From contig JAJYFM010000004.1 in NCBI GenBank assembly GCA_021790895.1, positions 1-59,253 on the forward strand: DNA of 59,253 nucleotides, written 5' to 3'. Positions 9,027-17,467 of the stretch are shown here, piece after piece. Both the position numbers and the translations under genes were made by a program. The first letter of the stretch is position 1; every line of letters begins with the position of its first letter. The notes below the pieces were generated by a model, which saw only the letters and a list, made by a program, of their open reading frames with translations, ran no database searches and was not told the DNA's origin. Source of the stretch: a bacterium. Its GTDB lineage: Bacteria > Vulcanimicrobiota > Vulcanimicrobiia > Vulcanimicrobiales > Vulcanimicrobiaceae.

Positions 9027-10206
9027 GGCGGCTATCGTCTCGGTCGCTCGGACGCCGATCGGGCGTGCGTTTCGCGGCGCTTTCAATCAAACGCCGGGTG
9101 CGTCGCTTGCGGGATTCGTCGCGCACGAAGCGATCGCGCGCGCGAAGGTCGACCCGGCGGAGATCGGCGAGGTCATCGTCGGCACGGGATTGCCGGAGGG
9201 CGCGACCGGAAATAACATCGGCCGCACGACGGCGCTCCGCGCGGGTTGCCCGGTGAGCGTCCCCGGCTCGACCGTCAGCCGGTATTGCGCCTCCGGGCTC
9301 GATGCCGTCGTTGCCGGCGCGCGCCGCATCATCGTCGAAGGCGAAGAGATCGTCCTTGCCGCGGGAGTCGAATCGGTCTCGATGGTGCAGAACGACTTGA
9401 ATATGAAGTTCTACACCGAAGAATGGCTGCTTCGGCATACCCCCGATATCTATATGCCGATGCTCTACACCGCCGATAACGTCGCGAAGAAATACAAAGT
9501 CTCGCGCGAATCGCAAGATGAATACGCGTTCTCGAGCCAGCAACGCACCGCTGCGGCGCAAGCGGCCGGGAAGTTCGATGACGAGATCGTCGCGATGGAG
9601 ACCTGGATGGCGGTCGCCGATAAAGAGAGCGGCGTCGTCACCGAGAAGAAGGTCACGCTGAAAAAAGATGAAGGGAATCGCCCCGACACGACGCTCGAGG
9701 GACTCTCGGCGTTAAAGGGCGCCGTTCCGGGAATCAAAGAGAGCTCGATCACCGCGGGCAACTCCTCGCAGCTCTCCGATGGTGCGGCGGCGTTGATGTT
9801 GATGGACGCGCAGACTGCAAGCAAACGCGGCCTGACGCCCCTGGGCTTCTATCGCGGTTTCGCCGTCGCAGGTTGCGAGCCGGGCGAGATGGGGATCGGC
9901 CCCGTCTATGCGGTTCCGAAATTGCTCAAGGCGCATGGGCTCACCGTCGACGATATCGGTCTCTGGGAGCTCAACGAGGCGTTTGCGGTGCAGACCGTCT
10001 ACTGCCGCGATCGCTTGGGCATTCCGCAGGAGCGATTCAACGTCAGCGGCGGCGCGATCTCGATCGGCCACCCCTACGGCATGAGCGGCGCGCGCATGAC
10101 GATGCATGCGCTGATCGAAGGCAAACGTCGCGGCGCAAAATATGTCGTGGTGACGATGTGCGTCGGCGGCGGCATGGGTGCGGCGGGGCTCTTCGAAGTC
10201 GCCTAA
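9019..10206 (+). CDS. acetyl-CoA acyltransferase (3-ketoacyl-CoA thiolase)
   Basis: Thiolase of 395 residues that cleaves 3-ketoacyl-CoA to acetyl-CoA and a shortened acyl-CoA. The nucleophilic Cys90 lies in [19 protein letters not shown], the His in [17 protein letters not shown] and the second Cys in [15 protein letters not shown] complete the active site. It is the last gene of the PadR-led operon (dehydrogenase, hydratase/dehydrogenase, thiolase), which contains all four steps of beta-oxidation. A strong intrinsic terminator follows 20 bases after the stop. A degradative FadA-type role is inferred from context; a biosynthetic acetoacetyl-CoA thiolase would look similar. Confidence 0.95.
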   Translation: MREAAIVSVARTPIGRAFRGAFNQTPGASLAGFVAHEAIARAKVDPAEIGEVIVGTGLPEGATGNNIGRTTALRAGCPVSVPGSTVSRYCASGLDAVVAGARRIIVEGEEIVLAAGVESVSMVQNDLNMKFYTEEWLLRHTPDIYMPMLYTADNVAKKYKVSRESQDEYAFSSQQRTAAAQAAGKFDDEIVAMETWMAVADKESGVVTEKKVTLKKDEGNRPDTTLEGLSALKGAVPGIKESSITAGNSSQLSDGAAALMLMDAQTASKRGLTPLGFYRGFAVAGCEPGEMGIGPVYAVPKLLKAHGLTVDDIGLWELNEAFAVQTVYCRDRLGIPQERFNVSGGAISIGHPYGMSGARMTMHALIEGKRRGAKYVVVTMCVGGGMGAAGLFEVA

Positions 10207-10225
10207 CCCAAACGACGAGAGAAGG

Positions 10226-10264
10226 AGCGAGCGATGCCGCAAGGCCTCGCTCGCTTTCTTTTTT
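10226..10264 (+). terminator. intrinsic terminator of the beta-oxidation operon
   Basis: The sequence forms a hairpin with nine outer pairs (AGCGAGCGA with TCGCTCGCT), one mismatch, three inner GC pairs and a GCAA tetraloop. It is followed by TTCTTTTTT. It begins 20 bases after the thiolase stop. It is a textbook Rho-independent terminator on the plus strand. Confidence 0.9.
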
Positions 10265-10301
10265 ACCGTCGGCGGCGACGGAGGACGAGGCGTTCTCTGC
10301 G

Positions 10302-11273
10302 ATGCAAGCGAAGGCGAGCGCGATGTTGTGCACCGTGCCTCACTGCGCAACCGCGTTTGCGCTGCGACCCGATGCTGCGGCGATGCTCGCCTCGGCGCGC
10401 TTCGGCGAAGCGCCGGCGCCCGCCCCGACGATGCCGCCGTGCGTGCATCTCGGCCCCGATGCGACGACGCTCTACCGCGGCCCACGCATCACGGGATCCC
10501 GACTGACCTCGGTCGACGCGATGCTCTATCGGAGTCGGCGGCTACGAAATATCGCGGTCGATGTTGCCTATGCCGGGTCGAGCGCGCGGATCTATCTCAG
10601 CCGCGCGGAGCGCGTCGAGCCGGGGACGATCGCTGCCGGAGCGACCTTCACCGCCGGCACCTACGATCCGCCGACGAATACGATCGGTTGGTTTCCGGGC
10701 TATATCGATTACGGCGTCGACCATGCGGGGCAGAACGCGGTGCAGATGCTCTTTCACGAATTCGATCACGGTTGGTACTCGGAGACGACCGCAAGTTCGA
10801 GCGTGATGTCGCCGACGATGTCGGCGGTCATCGGTGCCGTCACCTATCGTTGGACGCTCTATCGACGCGAGCGAGGAAAGACGATCCTCAATAGCATCGG
10901 CTGGAACGGCTATCAACACATGCTGATTCACGACGATCTCGTCGCCGATTTCGGCAGCGATAAAACCGGAGCGCTCTTCGAAGCATTGCAGGCGGCAGAT
11001 GATCCGCCGGCCCATCTCAGCGAAATCGCGCGCCAATTCGAGGATACGCGCCCGTGGTTCCCGGCCGCTTCGCTCTTCCAGCGCGGACGCCCGGCCGCCC
11101 CACCGATGAGCGGCGAGATCTCTTGTTTTCGTAGCGTTCGCCCGCAGCATCACGCGCGCGAGAATTTGCGACCTCAGCTTCCACAGGTCGATGCTACGCT
11201 CGGCGGCGGGCGTCGAGCGCCGCATCTTCGGCGCGAATCCGCGCGCTCAAAAGGATCGCGTCGAGCACGGTAA
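10302..11273 (+). CDS. hypothetical protein with an HExxH motif (putative zinc peptidase)
   Basis: About 323 residues, family not recognised. The central part contains MLFHEFDHGWYSE, an HExxH arrangement typical of zincin metallopeptidases, with a downstream helix and the stretch NGYQHMLIHDDLVADFG that could supply a third ligand. The start is uncertain: ATGs at 10302 and 10323 lack a good ribosome site, and GGAGGA at 10280 is too far. The last 27 codons overlap the leftward methyltransferase gene and are Arg/Pro-rich, so the true C-terminus may be altered by a frameshift. It follows the thiolase terminator and is probably separately transcribed. The peptidase role is inference from one motif. 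Confidence 0.5.
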   Translation: MQAKASAMLCTVPHCATAFALRPDAAAMLASARFGEAPAPAPTMPPCVHLGPDATTLYRGPRITGSRLTSVDAMLYRSRRLRNIAVDVAYAGSSARIYLSRAERVEPGTIAAGATFTAGTYDPPTNTIGWFPGYIDYGVDHAGQNAVQMLFHEFDHGWYSETTASSSVMSPTMSAVIGAVTYRWTLYRRERGKTILNSIGWNGYQHMLIHDDLVADFGSDKTGALFEALQAADDPPAHLSEIARQFEDTRPWFPAASLFQRGRPAAPPMSGEISCFRSVRPQHHARENLRPQLPQVDATLGGGRRAPHLRRESARSKGSRRAR

Positions 11274-11694
11274 AAAGCGCGGCGATCTGCCATGCGCCGA
11301 AGGCGAGCGGAAGCACGGCGATCTCGCAGGCGACGACGAGATAGTTGGGATGGCGGAGGTAGCGGTAGGGGCCGCGCGCGACTAAGGGACGATCGGGAAA
11401 GGTGACGATCCGCGTCGTCCAATACGGGCCGAGCGAGGCGATACTCCAGATGCGCGCGAGTTGGAGCAACGCGTAGATGCCGAGCAAAAGGAGATTCGGT
11501 TGCGCGTTGCGCGGGATGAAGAGCAGCATCGAGGCGATCCACGCGATATGCAGTGCGACGATCCAGCGGTATTGTCGCGCGGCGATCTCGATCGCGCCCG
11601 CAGCGAGCGCGCGGCGCGTATTCGCCCCGGCGTAGAGGAGTTCGATGCAACGCTGCGCGACGACGAAGAGCAGAACGCCGTCAAGCCAGCTCAT
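11194..11694 (-). CDS. isoprenylcysteine carboxyl methyltransferase (ICMT)-family membrane protein
   Basis: 166-residue integral membrane SAM-dependent methyltransferase with about five hydrophobic segments. The conserved core is visible: LGPYWTTRI, then RPLVARGPYRYLRHPNYLVV and a Glu in the next membrane helix (CEIAVLPLAFG). Its ATG overlaps the stop of the type III polyketide synthase (ATGA). In Bacillus (bpsA-bpsB) and Streptomyces (srs) clusters, a member of this family O-methylates the pyrone or resorcinol made by the synthase, so a tailoring role here follows from family knowledge and context. Confidence 0.85.
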   Translation of the reverse strand: MSWLDGVLLFVVAQRCIELLYAGANTRRALAAGAIEIAARQYRWIVALHIAWIASMLLFIPRNAQPNLLLLGIYALLQLARIWSIASLGPYWTTRIVTFPDRPLVARGPYRYLRHPNYLVVACEIAVLPLAFGAWQIAALFTVLDAILLSARIRAEDAALDARRRA

Positions 11695-12743
11695 CGTTCC
11701 AACGTGAGAAAGGCGGCGGTGAATCCTGGCCCCATCGCGCTTAGCAGCGCTCGGCGCGCCTCGAGCGGTACGAGAGCGCCTTCACGCAATGCGCGTTCCA
11801 ATACGAAGAGCAGCGTGACGGAGGACATGTTCCCGTAATCACGCAGCACCGCGCGTGCATCGTGGAGCGAGTCGGGCTTCTGTTCGAAGAGTGTTTCGAG
11901 CGCATCGAGCACTTTCGTGCCGCCGGGATGGCTGAGAAAGGCATCGAAATCGGCGAGCGTGCGATGATGGCGCGTGAGAAAAGCATCGAGAATCGGGCGG
12001 AGTTCGCGCGCGACGAGCGCGGGAATATCGCGCGAGAAGATCGCCTGCAGGCCGTCGTCGGCGACATCCCAGCCCATGATATCGAGAGTGCGCGGAAACG
12101 TATATTCCCCGGCGGCGAGGAGGCGCGGACCCTCACCCGAGGAGGAGAGCAGCGCGGCCGCGGCACCATCTCCAAAGAGCGCCGTCGCGACGATATTGCT
12201 CTTCGTCATCTCGTTTCGGCGGAACCAGAGCGTGCAACATTCGACTCCGACGAGGAGCACTTTCGCGAACGCGCCGGATCGCACGAGATCGGCGGCGCGA
12301 GCGAGGCCGAGCGCTCCGCCGACGCATCCGAGCCCGACGATCGGCAGTCGCGTCGTCTCGCGCCGAAACGGCAATCGTTCCATCAGCAACGCATCGAGCG
12401 AGGGCGTCGCAAGGCCGGTCGTCGAGACGCTAACGATTGCATCGATCTGCTCGGGAGCGAGTTGCGCGCGTTCTAGTGCGCGCATCGTCGCCGTTTCGAT
12501 GAGGTTGAGCGCCTGCTCGCGGTAGATCGCGTTGCGATCGGCCCAGCGATGCTCGTCGTAATACCACTCGACGGGGACGCACGAGTACCGGCGCTCGATT
12601 CCCGTGTTGGCAAAGACGGGAAGAAGACGAGCGACCTGCGCCGATGAGCCGAACTGCGCGCGCACGCGCCGTTCGATATCGGGCTGCTCCAAGCAGTAGG
12701 GCGGCACGGCGGTTGCCACGGCATTGAGATGAACGGCGATCAC
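11691..12743 (-). CDS. type III polyketide synthase (alkylpyrone/alkylresorcinol synthase-like)
   Basis: 350-residue homodimeric chalcone-synthase-fold enzyme that extends an acyl-CoA starter with malonyl-CoA. The catalytic triad is complete: Cys140 in LPIVGLGCVGGALGLARA, His272 in FLSHPGGTKVLD and Asn305 in DYGNMSSVT. MGPGFTAAF near the C-terminus is the usual GFGPG-type loop. The start is the GTG at 12743, with AAGGGAA eight bases upstream. It lies 40 bp after a TonB-dependent receptor gene and is translationally coupled to an ICMT-type methyltransferase. The product is probably a long-chain alkylpyrone or resorcinolic lipid; which one cannot be read from sequence. Confidence 0.93.
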   Translation of the reverse strand: MIAVHLNAVATAVPPYCLEQPDIERRVRAQFGSSAQVARLLPVFANTGIERRYSCVPVEWYYDEHRWADRNAIYREQALNLIETATMRALERAQLAPEQIDAIVSVSTTGLATPSLDALLMERLPFRRETTRLPIVGLGCVGGALGLARAADLVRSGAFAKVLLVGVECCTLWFRRNEMTKSNIVATALFGDGAAAALLSSSGEGPRLLAAGEYTFPRTLDIMGWDVADDGLQAIFSRDIPALVARELRPILDAFLTRHHRTLADFDAFLSHPGGTKVLDALETLFEQKPDSLHDARAVLRDYGNMSSVTLLFVLERALREGALVPLEARRALLSAMGPGFTAAFLTLER

Positions 12744-12783
12744 GGCGTTCCCTTCGAAACGTGCAAGCCCCGCTTCGGTTGCG

Positions 12784-15093
12784 TTAGCGGCGAATCGTCA
12801 CGATCAAGCGCACCCCGAATGGATTGGCAAAATAGCGATTGGTCGGTAAGGGACCGTAGATGGGATTGCCGCCGTTCGTGCCGACGATGCCGCGATACGG
12901 AACGCCGGCGCCGAGGAGCGTATAGCGTCCGGCGATTGCATCGGTGAGGTTCGTCGCTGCGAGCGTGATATCGAGTCCGTCGGAGAGCGTGCGTCCAAAG
13001 GCTGCATCGAGCATCGCAAAGGGGCCCTGGTTATAGGCGTTGTTGCTGCCCTGTGCGTAGCCGTCGAGCACCGCATGCCAGCCGTTCCGCGCCCAATCGA
13101 GACCGAGCGAGCCGCTCTGTTGAGGAATATTGAGGAACTGTTGATTTGCGACCAGGCTACCGCCGGAGGTCGGATTGCTCACCGTCGCGGGAAGCGGCCC
13201 GGGATAGGCGACATTGAGTCCGTAGCGCGCGACCACATTAAAGGCACCGAGCCGATGATGCATGCGAATCTCCGCGCCCTGATAGACGACGTTCCCGACG
13301 TTGATTGGATACGAGGTGAGCGGCGGAAGGCTTGCCGGACAATGCGCACCGAGCGGATAGTAGGTTTCAATCGGATCGCGCAGGTTGGTGCGGTAGAGTG
13401 CAACATCGTAACTATCGCCGGTGGCACCGGCATGTGCGTAGCCGAGCTCGTATTCGGTCGCGTGCTCGGGTTGCTCCGCCGGATTTCCTTGGCCCGTCGC
13501 AACGCAATTGGCATCGATGGGGAGATCGGCGACGGGAAAGAGATAGCGTTCGATGAGTAACGGGGCGCGGAAGCCGGTGCCGATTGCGGCGTGAACGGCA
13601 TCGTGCGGACCAAGATTGAATGCGGCGCCGATGCGGCCGTCGAGGCTCGATCCAAAACTCGAATAATGGGTGAGGAAGATGCCGCCTTGCAGCCGCCAGC
13701 GCGCGTTGATCCGATCGCTCTCGCGCACGAAGCCGGAGAGAATCTGCTGCTGGAGGGTTCCGCTCACGCCCGTTGCGCGGAACGACTCGCCGCTTGCGTA
13801 TCCGCCGATCGCAAAATCGTTGCGATTCCGCGGCAGCTCCCAACTGAGATTGAGCGTCGAACGACGGTCGTAGTGAGTGAGATCGTACGGCGAAACGCCG
13901 CCGCCCTGAAGCGCGAGATCGTTATCAGAGGTGCTCCCGTCGACGAGCAACGATCCCTTGCCGAGCGCCGTGCGCGCGCGGAGATCGTATGCGCGAATGT
14001 GCTGCGCGATCGTCGATGAGCCCGGGCCGATAAAATCGGCGCCCGGCCCTTGCTGCGTCGCGAGCGCGGGGGCGTTGTCGGCGGCGCTCATGTCGCGCGT
14101 GTCGGCCATCGTAAAGAGTCGAAAGGCAAGATCGCTCTCCGGATTGATGGAGTACCGCAGGTTCACGAGACCCGAGCGCGAGAGGATATGCGATCCAATC
14201 TGTTGCGCTTGCGCGCCGGTGCACGGCTGCGGCTTCGATGGATTGTAACCGCCGGTGCAGAGGGTGACGCCTTGGTTCGCTGCACCGATCTCGCTCTGCG
14301 TGTCGAGCGCTGCGGCATAGCCGAGTTTTCCATGCGTTCCCGTCGTGTTGTACCAGATCTCGTTTCGTCCGAATGAACCGGTCGAGAGCGAGAAGGCGCT
14401 CTGCGGCGCGAGCGTCGGATGAAGCGAGATGAGATTGACGGCGCCGCCGATGGTGTTGCTTCCCTCACGGCTGAACGGGCCGAGCCCTTCGCTGATCTCG
14501 ACGTTGGAAAACGCGGCGACCGGAAAACGCGAGAGATCGACGTCACCGGTATTGCCGTCGTTGAGGAGTTGCCCGTCGAGCGTCACGAGCGTCTCCGATG
14601 GATCGGGGCCGCGAAGTGCGACGGTGGCGTACGCGGTCGAGGAACCGCCGTTCGGCCGCGCGATCGTGATCGACGGAATACTTTCGAGCGCACCGATGAC
14701 CTGCGAGACCCCGGCGCGCTCCATCTCGGCGCGCGAGATCGAGATATGCGGTGTCGCCGTGCGCACCGGTCGATCCGCTCCATCGACGCGCACGGTCGCG
14801 ATCACGTGGAGTTGCGCCGAGTCGAGCGGCTGAAGCGCGACCTCGACGCGCTCGTCGTTGCGGGCCGAGACCGGGCCGAGCCGGACGCTTGCATAACCGC
14901 GGCGCGCGACAGCGACAAGATATTTTCCGCGCGCGACGTTCAGTTGTGCATTGCCGCGCGCGTCGGAACGAGCGGCGATTCGGGTGCGATCGGCGAGATC
15001 GGTTGCGACGACGCGGGCTCCGGCAAGCGGAGCTCCCGATGCCGCACGAACATGAATCGCAATCAGACAACAGAGGACGGCGTGAATGGGCAC
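12784..15093 (-). CDS. TonB-dependent outer-membrane receptor with carboxypeptidase-regulatory-like N-terminus
   Basis: 769 residues. A signal peptide (VPIHAVLCCLIAIHVRAASG) is followed by a beta-sandwich domain of the CarboxypepD_reg type (20-95), then the plug (about 105-230; YATVALRGPDPSETLVTLDGQ, NTIGGAVNLIS) and a beta-barrel. The barrel has many aromatic-rich strands and late NVVYQGAEIRMHHR and FANPFGVRLIVTIRR ends. The start is GTG 15093, with GAGAGAG upstream. It imports an unknown substrate across the outer membrane using TonB energy; TonB/ExbBD are not in the window. It sits 18 bp downstream of ettA and 40 bp upstream of the polyketide synthase, so co-transcription is likely. The two Cys pairs in the first half of the barrel are unremarked elsewhere. 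Confidence 0.9.
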   Translation of the reverse strand: MPIHAVLCCLIAIHVRAASGAPLAGARVVATDLADRTRIAARSDARGNAQLNVARGKYLVAVARRGYASVRLGPVSARNDERVEVALQPLDSAQLHVIATVRVDGADRPVRTATPHISISRAEMERAGVSQVIGALESIPSITIARPNGGSSTAYATVALRGPDPSETLVTLDGQLLNDGNTGDVDLSRFPVAAFSNVEISEGLGPFSREGSNTIGGAVNLISLHPTLAPQSAFSLSTGSFGRNEIWYNTTGTHGKLGYAAALDTQSEIGAANQGVTLCTGGYNPSKPQPCTGAQAQQIGSHILSRSGLVNLRYSINPESDLAFRLFTMADTRDMSAADNAPALATQQGPGADFIGPGSSTIAQHIRAYDLRARTALGKGSLLVDGSTSDNDLALQGGGVSPYDLTHYDRRSTLNLSWELPRNRNDFAIGGYASGESFRATGVSGTLQQQILSGFVRESDRINARWRLQGGIFLTHYSSFGSSLDGRIGAAFNLGPHDAVHAAIGTGFRAPLLIERYLFPVADLPIDANCVATGQGNPAEQPEHATEYELGYAHAGATGDSYDVALYRTNLRDPIETYYPLGAHCPASLPPLTSYPINVGNVVYQGAEIRMHHRLGAFNVVARYGLNVAYPGPLPATVSNPTSGGSLVANQQFLNIPQQSGSLGLDWARNGWHAVLDGYAQGSNNAYNQGPFAMLDAAFGRTLSDGLDITLAATNLTDAIAGRYTLLGAGVPYRGIVGTNGGNPIYGPLPTNRYFANPFGVRLIVTIRR

Positions 15094-15111
15094 GGAGACT
15101 CTCTCTTGACG

Positions 15112-16779
15112 CTACAGGTGAACGAGCGGACGAAAACGCACGCGTTTCGGGCGCGCCGCTTCTTCGCCGAGTCGGCGAATTTTATCCGCTTCGTATTCGT
15201 GGTAGTTGCCGGTGAAGAAAGCGACCGTACTCTCGCCTTCAAACGCGAGAATATGCGTCGCAATGCGGTCGAGAAACCACCGATCGTGGCTGACGACGAG
15301 TGCGGTGCCGCCGAATTCTAAGAGCGCTTCTTCGAGCGCGCGAAGTGTCTCGACGTCGAGATCGTTCGAGGGTTCGTCGAGCAGCAAGACGTTCGCGCCC
15401 GAAAGGAGTGCTTTCGCTAAATGCAAGCGACCGCGCTCGCCGCCGGAGAGCACGCCGACCTTCTTTTGTTGGTCGCCGCCCTTAAAATTAAAGCGACCGA
15501 GGTAGGCTCGAACGTGCATCTCGAAACGACCGACGTTGATGATATCGGCTCCGCCGCCGATCGCTTCGAAGACCGTCGCGTCGTTCGGCAGCGAGGCGCG
15601 CGACTGATCGACGACCGCGAGTTTGACGCTCTCGCCGATCGCAACGCTTCCGGTGTCGGCATGCTCGTCGCCGGCGATCGTGCGAAAGAGCGTCGACTTT
15701 CCGGCGCCGTTGGGGCCGATAATTCCGACGATTGCGCCGGCCGGAATCGAAGCGTTTAGTCCTTCGAAGAGCACGCGGCCGTCATAACTCTTCCCGAGGT
15801 CGAGGAAATCGATGACCTTCGCGCCGAGCCGTTCCCCGGGCGGGATGAAGATCTCTTGCGTCTCGTTCCGTTTCTGGTATTCGTAGCTCGCGAGCTCTTC
15901 ATAACGAACGAGTCGGCTCTTCCCTTTCGATTGCCGCCCTTTGCGCGCGGTGCGAGCCCATTCAAGTTCGTGCGCGAGCGAGCGGCGACGCGCGCTCTCT
16001 TGCGCCTCTTCGGCGGCGAGACGCTGCTCTTTTTGCTCGAGCCACGAACTGTAGTTCCCTTTCCAAGGAATCCCGCGTCCGCGGTCGAGTTCGAGAATCC
16101 ATTCGGCGGCGTTATCGAGAAAATAGCGGTCGTGCGTGATCGCGACGACGGTGCCCGGAAAGCGTTGTAAAAAGCCCTCGAGCCATTCGACGCTCTCGGC
16201 ATCGAGATGGTTGGTCGGTTCGTCGAGCAGCAGCATGTCGGGGCGTGAAAGCAGAAGACGGCAGAGCGCGACGCGGCGTTTCTCGCCACCGGAGAGCGTT
16301 CCGACGATCGCTTCCCACGGTGGTAAACGCAGTGCGTCGGCGGCGATCTCTAATTGTGCGTCGCTATCATCGCCGGCAGCGGCAATAATCGCTTCGAGTT
16401 CGGATTGCTCGCGCGCGAGTTTGTCGAAATCGGCATCGGGATCGCCGTAGGCGGCGTAGACGGCGTCGAGACGGCGCCGCGCCTCCATGACTTCGCCCAT
16501 CCCTTCCTCGACGCAGGCGCGAACGGTGAGTGCGGGGTCGAGTTTCGGCTCTTGTTCGAGATAGCCGATGCGAAGATTCGGTGCCGGCTCGGCGGTGCCG
16601 TCGAACTCGGTGTCGACGCCGGCCATAATGCGCAGCAGCGTCGACTTCCCCGACCCGTTGAGGCCGAGGATACCGATTTTCGCGCCCGGGAAGAAACTTA
16701 AGGAGATATCATCGAGGATGCGCCGCTTGGGGGGGACGGTCTTGCCCAAACGGTACATGCTAAAAACATATTGACTCAC
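15112..16779 (-). CDS. ettA: energy-dependent translational throttle protein EttA (ABC-F ATPase)
   Basis: 555-residue cytoplasmic ABC-F protein that binds the ribosomal E site and gates early elongation according to the ATP/ADP ratio. The two nucleotide-binding domains carry GLNGSGKSTLLR with LSGGEKRRVAL and LLLDEPTNHLD, and GPNGAGKSTLFR with LSGGERGRLHLAKA and LLLDEPSNDLD. The arm and P-site linker (RRRSLAHELEWARTARKGRQ) lie between them. The start SQYVFSMYRLGKTVPPKR is the EttA N-terminus and uses a GTG. It is the first gene of the leftward series and divergent from pxpB with 61 bp between them. It is a housekeeping gene by family; grouping with the polyketide genes may be positional only. 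Confidence 0.95.
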   Translation of the reverse strand: MSQYVFSMYRLGKTVPPKRRILDDISLSFFPGAKIGILGLNGSGKSTLLRIMAGVDTEFDGTAEPAPNLRIGYLEQEPKLDPALTVRACVEEGMGEVMEARRRLDAVYAAYGDPDADFDKLAREQSELEAIIAAAGDDSDAQLEIAADALRLPPWEAIVGTLSGGEKRRVALCRLLLSRPDMLLLDEPTNHLDAESVEWLEGFLQRFPGTVVAITHDRYFLDNAAEWILELDRGRGIPWKGNYSSWLEQKEQRLAAEEAQESARRRSLAHELEWARTARKGRQSKGKSRLVRYEELASYEYQKRNETQEIFIPPGERLGAKVIDFLDLGKSYDGRVLFEGLNASIPAGAIVGIIGPNGAGKSTLFRTIAGDEHADTGSVAIGESVKLAVVDQSRASLPNDATVFEAIGGGADIINVGRFEMHVRAYLGRFNFKGGDQQKKVGVLSGGERGRLHLAKALLSGANVLLLDEPSNDLDVETLRALEEALLEFGGTALVVSHDRWFLDRIATHILAFEGESTVAFFTGNYHEYEADKIRRLGEEAARPKRVRFRPLVHL

Positions 16780-16840
16780 GGAGCCCCCCGAGTTCGCGTG
16801 CGGGCGAGGATTTTACTCTCCGGCTCGCGCAGGAGCCGAG

Positions 16841-17467
16841 ATGCGCGCACGAGTGAATCCCTATGGTGAGGAGGCGCTGCTGCTGGAGATCGACGGGGAG
16901 GCAGGGAGAGCAAAGCAAGCGCGGCTCGAGGCGCTCGCACGGGCGATCCGCAGCGATCCGGGGGTGCGCGAAGCGGTGGTCGGCCTCGGAAACCTCGGTG
17001 TGCTCGTCGTGCGGGGGAGCAGGCAGCGCGTTGCAACCGCGCTCCTCGAGGTCTTTGCCGAAGAAGCTGCGGCGAGCCCGCCCGAACGCATTCACGAGAT
17101 TCCGATTCGCTACGACGGCGAGGATCTTGAGGAGATCGCAGCGCTGCATGGGCTCTCGGTCGAGGAGACGATCGCCCGTCATCTCGCTCCGCTCTATAGC
17201 GTGGCCTTCGTCGGATTCGCTCCCGGCTTTGCCTACTTACTCGGCCTCGATCCGCGATTGGTGACGCCGCGACGGATGCAACCGCGCGTGCGCGTTCCCG
17301 CGGGATCGCTCGCCATCGGCGATAGCTTTACCGGAATCTATCCGATCGCATCGCCGGGTGGCTGGCATCTCCTCGGAGCGACGACGAGCGTGCTCTTCGA
17401 TCCGCAGCGTCGCCCCGCCGCGTTACTCGCCGCCGGCGATCGCGTGCGATTCGTGCGCGAACGATGA
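16841..17467 (+). CDS. pxpB: 5-oxoprolinase subunit PxpB (KipI-like)
   Basis: 208-residue cytoplasmic subunit of the ATP-dependent 5-oxoprolinase PxpABC, which opens 5-oxo-L-proline (pyroglutamate) to glutamate. The family core is present: PLYSVAFVGFAPGFAYL, RVRVPAGSLAIGDSFTGIYP and SPGGWHLLGAT. AGGAG sits eight bases upstream of ATG 16841. Its stop overlaps the next gene (ATGA), which encodes the other two subunits as a fusion. The older name KipI refers to the Bacillus kinase inhibitor; the metabolic role is preferred because the full set is present. Confidence 0.93.
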   Translation: MRARVNPYGEEALLLEIDGEAGRAKQARLEALARAIRSDPGVREAVVGLGNLGVLVVRGSRQRVATALLEVFAEEAAASPPERIHEIPIRYDGEDLEEIAALHGLSVEETIARHLAPLYSVAFVGFAPGFAYLLGLDPRLVTPRRMQPRVRVPAGSLAIGDSFTGIYPIASPGGWHLLGATTSVLFDPQRRPAALLAAGDRVRFVRER

